From positions 540,170 to 604,169 of the forward strand of contig CP097973.1 of the NCBI GenBank assembly GCA_023703655.1: a stretch of 64,000 bases of DNA, written 5' to 3'. The notes under the pieces are model-generated. The model did not search any database. It was given only the letters and a program-made list of their open reading frames with translations, and was not told the DNA's origin. The stretch comes from SAR86 cluster bacterium. GTDB taxonomy: Bacteria; Pseudomonadota; Gammaproteobacteria; Magnimaribacterales; D2472. Below, in pieces: positions 1-9,914 of this stretch. How positions within the stretch are numbered: position 1 is the first letter of the stretch; each line of letters begins with the position of its first letter. A program made the position numbers and the translations under genes.

Positions 1-218
1 ATAGACTTTTTTAGTTCGTTCTCATCAGAAATATCAAAAGCATGAGCTTGAACATTATTTGAGATTTTTGAAAGTGTATTTTTAGCTTTGTCTAAATTTT
101 CTTTATTTCTTGCAGTTATCACAACTTTTGCATCTTGTTTGAGAAGCTCACTTGCAATTTCATAACCAATACCAAGACTTGCACCCGTTACGTAAATGAC
201 TTTATCTTTAAGATTCAA
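1..218 (-). CDS. Short-chain dehydrogenase/reductase (SDR), N-terminal part; cut by window edge
   Basis: The first 72 or so codons of an NAD(P)-dependent SDR, reading out of the window at its left end. A Rossmann fold start is visible: a beta strand, then the glycine motif TGASLGIG near residues 9-16, and an NARNK-like segment after the second strand that suits NADPH. The start is probably TTG at 218 because a GGGGAAG ribosome binding site lies 5 bases upstream and an in-frame TAA closes the frame just before it; ATT at 221 is the only other option. It follows the protease gene by 15 bases on the same strand, so it is probably co-transcribed with it. Substrate cannot be told from this fragment. 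Confidence 0.8.
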   Translation of the reverse strand, partial: MNLKDKVIYVTGASLGIGYEIASELLKQDAKVVITARNKENLDKAKNTLSKISNNVQAHAFDISDENELKKS

Positions 219-233
219 AATAACTTCCCCATA

Positions 234-2666
234 TTAGAATTTTACATTCAAATTCACTGAAAAATACCAATAATTATTATATTTCAAAGAGTGGTATGGA
301 TTATTTTTGTATTCTAAATTATATGCAATATTTAGTTTTTCATATTTGCTCTCTATCATAACTTTTGTATTAGTTTCCACAGCTGATGACTTTAATGAAA
401 TTGTATTATTTGAAAACAACACATTGCCATTTGGGAACCTATAGGCAGGAAGTTTAAGATTTAAATTTCCAGAATTAATGACTAGTGGTTGATTATGGTA
501 AAAAGTTATTTTGTGTAAATCATTAAAAATTTTTAAGGATATTCCAATTCCATATGAATTAGACTTAACATCTGATATCGAGGTTATGTAACTACTCTTA
601 CTGTATTCATTGTCGGAGTAACCAACATAACTACTAGCAAAAATAGACGCGTACTTCATCTCTTTTAAAAGGTTTAAACCAAAGAATCTTGTATTTGAAA
701 CAATCCCATCTGAAAATTCACCACCGAATGCAATTCCATGATTTCCGTTTTTTTCACTAATCAAGCCTGTTTGAAGTGAAACGCCCATCTTTGGTAAATT
801 TAAATTAAATGCTGTTATAAGATTTGAGTTTCTCTCTTTAAATATTTTTCTATTAACACCTTCTTTTCCATACGAAATAGATACTAATAACTCCGCAGAG
901 GGGTATGAGAAAAATCTTCCTAAAGTAATTCCATCTTTTGTAAAATTAGACCACGGATTCACAAAATCTTTGATTATCGATTCGCTGTTAAATATTTGTC
1001 TATCTTTGGTTAATCCAATGTTTCGATCAAATGAAAAACCGTAATTTATATAAATATTGTTATTCCTCATCGAAAAACCTGATATTTTTTCTAAAAAAGT
1101 ATCACGATATCCAATCATTTTTTCTGTTGAGAAATTATTCTTTTCATAGTGTAGATATTCAGCAAAGTTTCCAGCGCTTGAATTATAAAAGTGTTCTTTT
1201 TTTCGCATGTGATGTTGCATTTCTACCAAGTTATAATTGAAATTATTTTGATTAACTAGATTTAACATAGGCATACGAAATGGGGCACCCAACTCATCAA
1301 ATAATATTAAGGACATGTTTGCAAAACCATTAAAGATTGCATCACCAAAAGCATTATTTGATATTGAGAGAAAATTTTGATGCCATGGACTCAACTGATT
1401 AGCGCCTAATGAGACTGCAGATAATTGTCCAACAGGTCTAGTTGCAGCATCTAAGTCAATTAATCCCTGTCCATATGTAAAGGTATCAGCATAAATACCT
1501 GTTTTATTTGCCGTAGAAAATAATCTTTCAACAAGTTCAGTATTCCCAAGTTGGCCTTCAAAATAATCTGCCATTACCGCCAACGCTCCAGAAACAAATG
1601 GAGCAGCAAATGATGTTCCACCACCAACGGCAAAACAAGAATTATCGAATTTACAATCTCTTTCTACATTCTCAAAAATTCCTTGATCATCAAACGACAC
1701 AGGATACGCAAGAGTTATATCTCCACCAGGAGCAGCTACACAAAAACTAGCAACTATTCCACATCTATTTGAGAATTCTGAAATTTGACCTTCTTCATCA
1801 ATTGATACAACGGCTATGGAATGACTTTGGAGTTCATCAATATAAGCTGTAAGGCCGGGAAAAATTTCTGGACTTGAGAAATCCACTCCTTGATCAGCAT
1901 AACCACCCGCGTTGCCTGCTGACCAAACATATATCGTTTTTTGGTAATCAGGGACGTCTTGTTGTGCCATTTCTCTAATAGTCCTAGGAAAAGCACTTCT
2001 GATTTGTGCTTCAGTATAGTCAATTATATTTCCTGAATATCCATAACTATTATTTACAATATCAACGCCATTACTGTTATGGATTGAAAATAACTGACTA
2101 AAAAAACTATCTATACCAGAAAAATCAGGAGAATTGTTTCCTGAACTATCACCTAGATCAACTGGATCATAATTTTCATCAGGTTCTGCAAGCTCAATAG
2201 CTATAAAAAATACAGTCGAATCAAATGCAACACCATGCATAGGTGTATCTGTATTTTCTGATAATTCTCCTGCAGCAATAGACGTTACATAAGTTCCATG
2301 TCGCATTTGTCTTGTGTTAGGTTGATAATTTTGATAGCTTTGCCTACTTCTTGGATCTATTCTTGTTGAATTTATTTCAGCGTGAGTACTATCTAAACCT
2401 GAATCTGTTATACCAATTATAATCCCTGCACCTGTTGCGCCTCGAGCATATGCAGAGGATGCATTTATAGCATCTAATCCCCATTGACCTTGATACTCAC
2501 TGTTTGCTTCGTATTGAGCTTTTGCCTCATCAAAAGAAATTGAAGGCTCAGGAGGAGGTACTGGCGGTGTAGCATTTTCTGTCATTAACATTGGAGAGGA
2601 ACCTGATCCGCCACCTGAACATGAAACAACAAGCAATAAAATTAGAAAAGATCTTACTATGTGCAT
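234..2666 (-). CDS. Lipoprotein subtilisin-like serine protease with C-terminal autotransporter-like region
   Basis: An S8 (subtilase) peptidase of 810 residues. The N-terminus is a lipoprotein signal (hydrophobic run, lipobox LVVSC, Cys16), then a Gly/Ser and Pro-rich linker. The catalytic triad is clear: Asp88 in GITDSGLD, His123 in RHGTYV and Ser352 in GTSFAAP, with oxyanion Asn252 in SAGN. From about residue 450 to the end the sequence is rich in alternating polar and aromatic residues and stops in VNLNVKF with a terminal Phe, typical of an outer-membrane beta barrel. The layout resembles the lipidated subtilase autotransporter NalP of Neisseria, so I infer a surface-exposed or self-released protease. 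It is divergent from the acyl-CoA synthetase with only 35 bases between start codons. The barrel assignment is inference from composition and the C-terminal residue. Confidence 0.85.
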   Translation of the reverse strand: MHIVRSFLILLLVVSCSGGGSGSSPMLMTENATPPVPPPEPSISFDEAKAQYEANSEYQGQWGLDAINASSAYARGATGAGIIIGITDSGLDSTHAEINSTRIDPRSRQSYQNYQPNTRQMRHGTYVTSIAAGELSENTDTPMHGVAFDSTVFFIAIELAEPDENYDPVDLGDSSGNNSPDFSGIDSFFSQLFSIHNSNGVDIVNNSYGYSGNIIDYTEAQIRSAFPRTIREMAQQDVPDYQKTIYVWSAGNAGGYADQGVDFSSPEIFPGLTAYIDELQSHSIAVVSIDEEGQISEFSNRCGIVASFCVAAPGGDITLAYPVSFDDQGIFENVERDCKFDNSCFAVGGGTSFAAPFVSGALAVMADYFEGQLGNTELVERLFSTANKTGIYADTFTYGQGLIDLDAATRPVGQLSAVSLGANQLSPWHQNFLSISNNAFGDAIFNGFANMSLILFDELGAPFRMPMLNLVNQNNFNYNLVEMQHHMRKKEHFYNSSAGNFAEYLHYEKNNFSTEKMIGYRDTFLEKISGFSMRNNNIYINYGFSFDRNIGLTKDRQIFNSESIIKDFVNPWSNFTKDGITLGRFFSYPSAELLVSISYGKEGVNRKIFKERNSNLITAFNLNLPKMGVSLQTGLISEKNGNHGIAFGGEFSDGIVSNTRFFGLNLLKEMKYASIFASSYVGYSDNEYSKSSYITSISDVKSNSYGIGISLKIFNDLHKITFYHNQPLVINSGNLNLKLPAYRFPNGNVLFSNNTISLKSSAVETNTKVMIESKYEKLNIAYNLEYKNNPYHSLKYNNYWYFSVNLNVKF

Positions 2667-2701
2667 AATTAAGTTTTACTATACAATTTAATTGATTATT
2701 T

Positions 2702-4375
2702 ATGAAAAAAACATTTCAAGAAGTTGTCGATGAATCAACTGCACAGGGTCAGCTCTTTGAGACCAAAGAGTTACTTCATTCCAATGGTAATACATACAAA
2801 GAATTTATTAATACTCCAAAAACTTTAAAAGATTATTACCAGTTTGGTCTCTTACATCCAGAGGTCGATTGGTTAGTTTTTGAAAATGAAAGATATACAT
2901 ATAAAGATGTTTTAGATAGATCACATCAAGTAGCTAATGCACTAAATCAGCAAGGCCTAAAAAAAGGAGATCGTGTTGCTGTTTGTATGCAAAATAATCC
3001 CGAATATATCTTTATTTACCTGGCATGCACTTCAATGGGTTGTGTTTTTGTTCCACTTAATTCATGGTGGGTTGCAAAAGAGATAATTTTTGGCTTAGAC
3101 AATTCCGGTGCAAAAATAATTTTTGGAGATGAAAAAAGATTAAAAGGTCTTGAGTCCCATGATGCGATAAAGATTATTGTTAGAGCCCAACAGGAATCAA
3201 GTTATCAATCATTCAATGATTTTGTGCTTAATCAATCAGAAGTATTGCCAGATGTAACGATTGATACTGACGATAATGCTACTATTTTTTATACATCTGG
3301 TTCGACCGGTTACCCAAAAGGCGTGCTTTCATCTCATAGAAATATTCTGGCTACTTTGTTTAGCTGGGCTTTATTTTTTTCTGCAAGGAGTGCTTCAGCT
3401 GAAAGCAATTCAGAAGAAGATGATACAACTAAACCACCCTTGTCATTGTTGCACTGTGTTCCTTTATTTCATGTTACTGGATCACATGCTGGATTATTGA
3501 TGTCGGTTTTAAGTGGCAGAAAAATTGTTTTAATGCCAAAGTGGGATCCTACTGAAGCCTTAAAACTTATAGAGGCCGAAAGGATTACTGCTATTACAGG
3601 TGTACCAACACAAACATGGGATTTGCTTAATCATCCTCAAAGAGATGAATATGATTTATCGTCATTAGATGATTTAAGTGGAGGTGGAGCTCCTAGACCT
3701 CCTGAACATGTAAAAAGACTCAACGATGAAATGAATGGTAGCCCATCTATTGGATATGGCCTTACTGAAACTAATGCTGTTGGAACTTTGAATGCAGGCG
3801 AAGATTATATCAAGCATGCTGCGAGCTGTGGTAAAGCAGTCCCACCTGTTACAGAAATAGCTATTGCAGATGATGACTGGAACCATCTCAAAGAAGGTCA
3901 AACCGGTGAGGTTCTCATAAAATCTCCTGCAAATATGTCAGGTTATTGGAATAATCCTGATGCAACAAATGAAGTATTTGGTAAAGATGGATGGTTTAGA
4001 ACAGGTGATATTGGCTACATCAAAGATGAATTTTTATACATAATTGATAGAGCAAAAGACTTAGTTATTCGTGGTGGTGAGAATATATCATGTATTGAAG
4101 TTGAATCTGCAATTTCTTTGTTATCAGCAGTAAGGGAGGTTGCAGTATTTGGAATCCCAGATGAAAGGCTCGGAGAAGTCTTGTGTGCAGCAATTTACAC
4201 AGACGATAAAAAATTCGATCATGCATCATCGATTCAATCCTTTTTAAAAGATAAGCTTGCAGACTTTCAAATACCTCAACATATAAAGATTTATCTTGAA
4301 CCATTACCAAGGATTGCATCCGGTAAGTTCTCTAAACCTGAGATGAGGGATGAATTTAAAAAGCTATTTAAATAA
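2702..4375 (+). CDS. Acyl-CoA synthetase (AMP-forming, FadD-like)
   Basis: A 557-residue ANL-superfamily enzyme that activates a carboxylic acid to its CoA thioester through an acyl-adenylate. Visible motifs: P-loop YTSGSTGYPKG near residues 195-205, YGLTET near 352, TGDIGY near 434, the hinge region DRAKDLVIRGGENI, and the C-terminal lysine in SGKFSKPEM. The length is normal for the family. It starts 35 bases from the divergent protease; a TATACAAT at 2680-2687 could serve as a -10 element. It is followed by phoB after 40 bases. Chain length and nature of the acid cannot be read from the sequence; a second paralogue lies at 16297. Confidence 0.93.
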   Translation: MKKTFQEVVDESTAQGQLFETKELLHSNGNTYKEFINTPKTLKDYYQFGLLHPEVDWLVFENERYTYKDVLDRSHQVANALNQQGLKKGDRVAVCMQNNPEYIFIYLACTSMGCVFVPLNSWWVAKEIIFGLDNSGAKIIFGDEKRLKGLESHDAIKIIVRAQQESSYQSFNDFVLNQSEVLPDVTIDTDDNATIFYTSGSTGYPKGVLSSHRNILATLFSWALFFSARSASAESNSEEDDTTKPPLSLLHCVPLFHVTGSHAGLLMSVLSGRKIVLMPKWDPTEALKLIEAERITAITGVPTQTWDLLNHPQRDEYDLSSLDDLSGGGAPRPPEHVKRLNDEMNGSPSIGYGLTETNAVGTLNAGEDYIKHAASCGKAVPPVTEIAIADDDWNHLKEGQTGEVLIKSPANMSGYWNNPDATNEVFGKDGWFRTGDIGYIKDEFLYIIDRAKDLVIRGGENISCIEVESAISLLSAVREVAVFGIPDERLGEVLCAAIYTDDKKFDHASSIQSFLKDKLADFQIPQHIKIYLEPLPRIASGKFSKPEMRDEFKKLFK

Positions 4376-4415
4376 ACTATTTCTCAGATACAATTAGATA
4401 ATAAATGAACTCTTT

Positions 4416-5120
4416 ATGATGGCTAGTAAAATTCTTTTAGTAGAGGATGAACCAGATATTAGAAAGACTCTAAAATATAATTTTTCACGTGAATCATTTG
4501 ATGTGATTACTGCTGGAAGCATAAGTGAAGCTGAGAGTCTATCAAGTAATAATCAGGTTGATTTAATAATTCTAGACTTAATGTTACCTGATGGATCTGG
4601 TCTTGATTTTTGCAGAGCAATTAAATCTGATAAAGAAAAAAAATCAATACCTGTAATTATTCTTACTGCAAAGGCTGATGAAGTTGATAGGGTTGTTGGG
4701 TTTGAGTTAGGCGCTGATGATTATGTAACAAAACCATTTAGTGTTAGAGAGCTAGTTCTGCGAGCGAAAGCTGTGATGAAACGAGGAGTAAATTCTGAGG
4801 AAGATTCAAACAAAGATTTTGAAACTTTTAAATTTGGAGATTTAGAATTAGATCTTGAGTCACATCAAGCATTTATTAAAGATCAAGAAATTAACTTTAC
4901 AGCATTAGAATTCAGATTACTTAAGCATTTAATTGATCGAAAAGGCAGGGTGCAAACTCGTGATCAATTACTTGGTGATGTGTGGGGATATACTAATTCG
5001 GTTACAACCAGGACTGTAGATACTCACATTAAAAGATTAAGAGAAAAACTTGGCGCCGTTGGAAAGCATATTCAAACAATTAGAGGCGTTGGTTATAGAT
5101 TTTCAAGATCGCCTGATTAG
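4416..5120 (+). CDS. phoB: Phosphate regulon response regulator PhoB
   Basis: An OmpR/PhoB-type response regulator of 234 residues. The receiver domain has the acidic pair Glu10/Asp11, phospho-acceptor Asp54 in LDLMLPDG, Thr84 and Lys106 in TKPF; the C-terminal winged helix ends with the recognition helix region TRTVDTHIKRLREKLG and GVGYRF. The start could be either of two adjacent ATGs (4416 or 4419). A PhoR-type kinase follows 5 bases later and ppx, ppk2 and a PiT transporter come next, so the phosphate role is well supported by context. On phosphate starvation PhoB~P would bind Pho boxes; I see no good Pho box in its own short upstream gap. Confidence 0.92.
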   Translation: MMASKILLVEDEPDIRKTLKYNFSRESFDVITAGSISEAESLSSNNQVDLIILDLMLPDGSGLDFCRAIKSDKEKKSIPVIILTAKADEVDRVVGFELGADDYVTKPFSVRELVLRAKAVMKRGVNSEEDSNKDFETFKFGDLELDLESHQAFIKDQEINFTALEFRLLKHLIDRKGRVQTRDQLLGDVWGYTNSVTTRTVDTHIKRLREKLGAVGKHIQTIRGVGYRFSRSPD

Positions 5121-5125
5121 TTCAT

Positions 5126-6895
5126 ATGGGTATTAGGGCAAGATTATTTATAATAATTTTTTCTTGTCTTTCCTTGGGTTTAATTTTTTCATACATTGTT
5201 GCTGAAAGAGATCTTGGTATTAAAGTCCAAGATCATTTTGAATCAGAACTCCAAAAACAGGGTCAAATTATCAGAGAAAACATCGGTATTCTAAGTGATT
5301 ATGATAATCCACATTTTTTAAAATCTGAGACTGACAAATATTCTAATGCTTCAAAATCAAGGGTTACTTTTATAGCAAATGATGGTCATGTAATGGCCGA
5401 TTCAGAAATTGAAGTCGATGATTTAAAAAATATAGATAATCACGGTAATAGACCTGAGGTTATTGACGCATTGGCAAATGGCATGGGTTGGAGTAAAAGA
5501 TTTAGTGAAACAATTAAGCAGGAAATGATGTATTTTGCTATTTTAGATTCATCCTCAGAACAAAATAACATCATCAGGTTAGCTATGCCATATAATTATT
5601 TTGACGAGACATTAAATTCACTTGAGAATTCTGTAACACTCATCTTCGTTGTTGCCTTAATCGTATCAATTATGGCAGGAATAATAGCTGGTAATTACAC
5701 AAGAGATAACTTGTATGAGCTTGAAAAAGCAGTAAGCCAGTTAGCAAGCGGTAATATCAGAAAAAAGGCTATTAAGTCTCTACCCACAAAGAAAGTTGAT
5801 CAAATTGGATCAATCGCAAGAGATGTTTCAAGTATTTCTGTAGATCTAAAAAATCAAATGACCTTATTAGCAAAACAACGTAATCAGTTTGCTGGAGTTC
5901 TTGATGATTTAGGACAAGGAATCATTGTGTTCAATGAAGACGGTTTTGTAACTTTTAGTAATGAAGAGTCGATAAACATCTTGAATGTTGGAGATATTAT
6001 CAATAAGCATGTTTCTGCATTAGGAAGTAAATCATTAGAGCAAGTCTTTAATCAGGCTCTTAAGAAGGGTAAATACGCCATGGAGTTTGAACATAAGATT
6101 GATAATGAAAATAGGTGGTTGTTATCACAAATGAACAGAACCAAAGCAACAAAAGAATTAATATTGGTTCTTAATGATTCTACTGAATTGAGAAAAATGG
6201 ATTCTATGCGCAGAGATTTTGTTGCAAACATGTCACATGAATTAAGTACTCCTGTGAGTGTTATAAGAGCAAATTCTGAAACGTTACTTGATGGGGCTCT
6301 AAATGAAAAAACTGATGCAAAAAAGTTTACATCAGCAATCCTTCAGAACTCTATTAAACTCAGTGAAATGGTATCAAAATTAATACACCTCTCACGCATT
6401 GAGTATGGTGATCAAAAGTTTAATATTGAAAAATTTGATCTCAAGGTTGAAATAACTAATGCACTAGAATCATTAAGAGAGTTAGCTAAAAAATATAACG
6501 TAGAGTTTGATTTTGACTACGCTGGAGAAGCAATTGTTGAATCAGATAAAAGTGCCTTAGAACAGATTCTTAATAATTTAATCGGAAACGCAATTAAATA
6601 TTCAACCACATCAATTGAGAGTAAAAGTAAAATTGAGATAAAGATTCGTAAAAATGAAAAAATTACTCGCGTATCAGTTCTTGATCAGGGTGTTGGAATA
6701 AATACTGAAGAAAGAAAACTTGTTTTTAATAGATTTTATAGAACTGCAATAGCTAGAGGTCAATCTAAAGAGGGCAGTGGTCTTGGTCTAGCTATAGTAA
6801 AGCACCTCGTTGATCAGCTTGGTGGTGAAGTTGGAGTAATGCCAAGAAAAAAAGGAGGCTCAAGATTTTGGTTTACACTGAAAACAGCTAACTAG
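5126..6895 (+). CDS. phoR: Phosphate regulon sensor histidine kinase PhoR
   Basis: A 589-residue membrane histidine kinase. Order: N-terminal membrane helix (about 7-25), a sensor region of roughly 140 residues, second membrane helix (about 173-195), a HAMP-like linker, a PAS domain (about 255-355), HisKA with phospho-acceptor His371 in MSHELSTP, and HATPase with NLIGNAIKYS, DQGVGI and GSGLGLAIV. The large extracytoplasmic region is longer than in E. coli PhoR, whose sensing goes through the Pst/PhoU system; no pst or phoU genes are visible here. The motif reads HELSTP rather than the usual HELRTP. It ends tail-to-tail with ppx, the two stop codons sharing CTAG. Confidence 0.88.
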   Translation: MGIRARLFIIIFSCLSLGLIFSYIVAERDLGIKVQDHFESELQKQGQIIRENIGILSDYDNPHFLKSETDKYSNASKSRVTFIANDGHVMADSEIEVDDLKNIDNHGNRPEVIDALANGMGWSKRFSETIKQEMMYFAILDSSSEQNNIIRLAMPYNYFDETLNSLENSVTLIFVVALIVSIMAGIIAGNYTRDNLYELEKAVSQLASGNIRKKAIKSLPTKKVDQIGSIARDVSSISVDLKNQMTLLAKQRNQFAGVLDDLGQGIIVFNEDGFVTFSNEESINILNVGDIINKHVSALGSKSLEQVFNQALKKGKYAMEFEHKIDNENRWLLSQMNRTKATKELILVLNDSTELRKMDSMRRDFVANMSHELSTPVSVIRANSETLLDGALNEKTDAKKFTSAILQNSIKLSEMVSKLIHLSRIEYGDQKFNIEKFDLKVEITNALESLRELAKKYNVEFDFDYAGEAIVESDKSALEQILNNLIGNAIKYSTTSIESKSKIEIKIRKNEKITRVSVLDQGVGINTEERKLVFNRFYRTAIARGQSKEGSGLGLAIVKHLVDQLGGEVGVMPRKKGGSRFWFTLKTAN

Positions 6896-7752
6896 TTATT
6901 TTTGATTTTAATATTTTGACTATATATTTGCTGATATAAATTTACTGCCGCTGAATCTGAAACTCCCCATTTAGTTGCTTTAATCTTTTTAATATCCGTT
7001 CTATTAAGAATAAATTCATAAATACTTAAGGCATAATCGATTACATCAGCACGGTCCTTCGAAAATCCATATGTATTAATTTTTTCTTCATAAGTAAGTT
7101 TATTTAACTTATCTTTTGCAGAAATAAACTCATTTTTTAATGTTGTTTTCGCATTAATAGAGCTGAGAAAGGATCTAATATTTCCTCCAATACCAACTAG
7201 ATTCTTTTTCTTCGGTGTTGTAAGCAACCACTGCTCAAGTTTATTCCATTCGTTTGCTTTATCTTTTCTTAACATATTTCTTACTGCTCCTAGTTGGAAA
7301 GATTTGATCACAAGCCTATTATTTTTAAAAAGTAAGAATTCTGTACTACCGCCTCCAACATCTACATACATCCCATCATCATTATTACCAAAATCAGGAT
7401 GCAATTGGATTAACTTAGCTTCCTCCAAACCAGAGATTATTCTGATTGGATGTTCAATTTCATTTTCAACTAATCGCCTGGTTTCTTCAGAGTTTTTAGT
7501 ATCGCGAAATGCAGACGTTGCAACAATATCAAAGTGTTCAATTTTTTTCTTTTTAAATTGATGGATAAATTCACTCAAGATTTTGATTAATTTAGAGATA
7601 CTTTTTTTTGATAATTTACCATCAATAAACACATCTGTTCCTAGCCGCATTGCACTTCTATTAGATTCTATAAATTCAATATGTGAGGGCGAAGTATTAA
7701 AAACTTTAGCTTTAACTGCATTGGTGCCAATATCAATTGCGGCTATTTTCAT
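6892..7752 (-). CDS. ppx: Ppx/GppA-family phosphatase (exopolyphosphatase-like)
   Basis: A 286-residue member of the ASKHA-fold Ppx/GppA family, which releases orthophosphate from polyphosphate or converts pppGpp to ppGpp. Diagnostic segments: AAIDIGTNAVK at the N-terminus, the DVGGGSTEF phosphate loop near residue 128, and GIGGNIRSFL near 185. It is only the two-lobed catalytic core, lacking the C-terminal extension of E. coli Ppx. It lies 9 bases downstream of ppk2 on the same strand and beside phoBR, so exopolyphosphatase is the more likely role; the GppA activity cannot be excluded from sequence. One oddity is GTNAVK, where the family usually has GTNS followed by a hydrophobic residue. 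Confidence 0.87.
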   Translation of the reverse strand: MKIAAIDIGTNAVKAKVFNTSPSHIEFIESNRSAMRLGTDVFIDGKLSKKSISKLIKILSEFIHQFKKKKIEHFDIVATSAFRDTKNSEETRRLVENEIEHPIRIISGLEEAKLIQLHPDFGNNDDGMYVDVGGGSTEFLLFKNNRLVIKSFQLGAVRNMLRKDKANEWNKLEQWLLTTPKKKNLVGIGGNIRSFLSSINAKTTLKNEFISAKDKLNKLTYEEKINTYGFSKDRADVIDYALSIYEFILNRTDIKKIKATKWGVSDSAAVNLYQQIYSQNIKIKNN

Positions 7753-7761
7753 AATAAATGT

Positions 7762-8598
7762 CTATAAATCATCAGAATATTTAGTAAGTATTTTATATTG
7801 TTCAAAACTTAAATTATCAAATTCAATACCTTCAAGTGTTGCCTTGTAATTATTAATCTTTTTTGTCCAAGCAAGTGGTTTTAGTAGTTTTTTATTCTCA
7901 TATGGAACTTGATTTAAAATGAAACGCAATGCGGTCAGCCTCGCAATCATTTTATTATTCGCGTTTATTGCTATCCAAGGTGAAAAACTTGGTGATGTCC
8001 TCTCAAACATCTGTTCTTTGTAAAGAGTAAAGGCATCCCATTTCGTAACAATGCGTTCATCGTTTGGAGAAAGTTTCCAATATTTTAATTCTGATTTTTT
8101 TCTAGCTTTCATTCTTCTTTTTTGTTGATCTTTTGACAATGAAAAATAAAACTTTATTATTTCTACTCCTTCATATATCAACTTTTCTTCCCATGGAATC
8201 ACTTTTTCCATAAAGTCGATATATTGTTTTTCAGTACAATAGCCCATTACAGGCTCAGTAAGTGCACGTGTGTACCAGGATCTGTCTAGAAAAGCTATCT
8301 CACCTTTTTTTGGAATTACTTTTTTCCATCTTTTAAACCAATGTGATGACTCCCATTTAGTTGGGATTCCCAAATTCACATAGGTAAAATTCTTTGGAAT
8401 AAGATATTGAGAGAAAAACTGAAATGTCGAGCTTTTGCCTGCTGTATCCCTGCCTTCAAAAATTATGCATAACCTTCTATTATTTTTAATGACATCTTCT
8501 TGTAATTTTAATAATTCAATTTGCAATCTTCTTTTTTCAAGTTGATAGGATTTATCATTAAGTTTTTGATATTCTTTTTGATCAAAAGTGATTAACAT
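7762..8598 (-). CDS. ppk2: Polyphosphate kinase 2 (PPK2 family)
   Basis: A PPK2-type P-loop kinase that moves phosphate between polyphosphate and nucleoside phosphates. Walker A is GRDTAGKSS, the Walker B-like segment is IAFLDRSWYTRA, and the lid region carries basic residues (SKDQQKRRMKARKKSELKYW region). I start at ATG 8598 (278 aa); the frame is open upstream to a TTG that adds seven residues, which fits the family less well. It heads a two-gene operon with ppx and is divergent from the PiT transporter, 65 bases apart. The pairing with ppx suggests reversible phosphate storage. Whether it prefers ADP, GDP or AMP cannot be decided by eye. Confidence 0.9.
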   Translation of the reverse strand: MLITFDQKEYQKLNDKSYQLEKRRLQIELLKLQEDVIKNNRRLCIIFEGRDTAGKSSTFQFFSQYLIPKNFTYVNLGIPTKWESSHWFKRWKKVIPKKGEIAFLDRSWYTRALTEPVMGYCTEKQYIDFMEKVIPWEEKLIYEGVEIIKFYFSLSKDQQKRRMKARKKSELKYWKLSPNDERIVTKWDAFTLYKEQMFERTSPSFSPWIAINANNKMIARLTALRFILNQVPYENKKLLKPLAWTKKINNYKATLEGIEFDNLSFEQYKILTKYSDDL

Positions 8599-8663
8599 GG
8601 ACAAAAAATTTATTCTCAAATTTTAACCTATATGTCACATTCCTAATATACTGTTTAAACATT

Positions 8664-9914
8664 ATGGAAGAGTTCTTTTTATCTCCTTATATAATTTTAG
8701 CAATTGCCGCTATATTAGGTCTATTTATGGCATGGGGTATTGGAGCAAATGATGTTGCCAATGCCATGGGCACATCTGTCGGTTCAAAGGCCTTAACTCT
8801 TAAGCAAGCAATTATCATAGCTGCTATATTTGAATTTCTTGGGGCTTATCTAGCTGGGGGTGAGGTAACTTCAACAATCCGTAAAGGGATTGTCGATCCA
8901 CAACTATACGTTAATGATTTAAATATTTTTATTATAGGCATGATGTCATCTTTGTTGGCAGCGGGCTTTTGGCTATATATTGCAAGTAATAATGGCTGGC
9001 CAGTTTCTACAACGCATTCAATTGTTGGAGCAATTGTTGGTTTTGTATTAATTACTAAAGGTATTGATGCTGTGTCATGGTTTACGGTAGGTGAAATAGC
9101 TTCAAGTTGGATCACATCTCCTTTAATTGCTGGCATCTTAGCCTTTTTAATATACCTCAGTGCAAAAAAACTCATCTTAAACGCAAAGAATCAAGTTACT
9201 GCAGCTATTTCTTATATCCCTTTTTATAGCTTTCTTGTCGCAGGAGTCATAGCTCAAGTTGTTGCAAGAAAGGGTTTATCTCATATTGGTCTTTCTTGGA
9301 ATGATAATGAAATTTGGTTTTTTACAGCTTTAATAGCTTTATTAGTTGGCGGGGTTACATCTTTAGCACTAAGACTCAATAAAGAAAGTATTTCATCTCA
9401 TGGTGGCATCGAATATGCATTTGGAATTTTAATGATTGTAACTGCATGCGCGATGGCCTTCGCCCATGGTTCAAATGATGTTGCAAATGCAATTGGACCG
9501 TTGGCTGCAATTATTTCTGTAGTCAATTCGAATGATTTATCATCAACTGCACCAATTAATCCAGCTATATTATTATTAGGTGGTGCAGGAATTGTTTTGG
9601 GGCTTACCACCTTGGGCTATAAAGTAATTAAAACTGTCGGTGAGAAAATTACTAAGCTTACTCCAAGTTTGGGATTCTCTGCGGAGATGGCAGCAGCTAG
9701 TACAGTTGTTTTTGCCTCATATTTAGGTTTTCCAATCTCGACAACCCACACTCTTATAGGAGGAGTTATTGGAGTTGGTTTAGCAAGTAGTGCTAAAGAT
9801 CTTGACTGGTCATCAGTTTACCGTATTTTTGCGTCTTGGATCATCACAATTCCAATTGGAGCTGTCTTCACTATTTTGTTCTATGTTTTTTTAAGGGTAA
9901 TTTTTAATGTCTGA
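8664..9914 (+). CDS. pit: Inorganic phosphate transporter, PiT family
   Basis: A 416-residue polytopic membrane protein with the duplicated PiT signature: GANDVANAMGTSVGSKAL near residue 27 and HGSNDVANAIGP near residue 270, each followed by a PxSTTHS/T element (WPVSTTHSIVG and FPISTTHTLIGG). Ten or more hydrophobic segments are visible. PiT proteins import phosphate as a metal-phosphate complex driven by an ion gradient. It stands divergent from ppk2/ppx and close to phoBR, so it is probably the main phosphate importer of this region; no high-affinity Pst ABC system is in the window. Sulfate or other anion transport by PiT relatives is known but less likely here. Confidence 0.92.
   Translation: MEEFFLSPYIILAIAAILGLFMAWGIGANDVANAMGTSVGSKALTLKQAIIIAAIFEFLGAYLAGGEVTSTIRKGIVDPQLYVNDLNIFIIGMMSSLLAAGFWLYIASNNGWPVSTTHSIVGAIVGFVLITKGIDAVSWFTVGEIASSWITSPLIAGILAFLIYLSAKKLILNAKNQVTAAISYIPFYSFLVAGVIAQVVARKGLSHIGLSWNDNEIWFFTALIALLVGGVTSLALRLNKESISSHGGIEYAFGILMIVTACAMAFAHGSNDVANAIGPLAAIISVVNSNDLSSTAPINPAILLLGGAGIVLGLTTLGYKVIKTVGEKITKLTPSLGFSAEMAAASTVVFASYLGFPISTTHTLIGGVIGVGLASSAKDLDWSSVYRIFASWIITIPIGAVFTILFYVFLRVIFNV

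Noticed and set aside
8599-8663. Pho-box-like ATGTCAC and CTGTTTA between ppk2 and pit
   Set aside because: The two halves are 19 bases apart, not the 11-base repeat spacing of a PhoB site.
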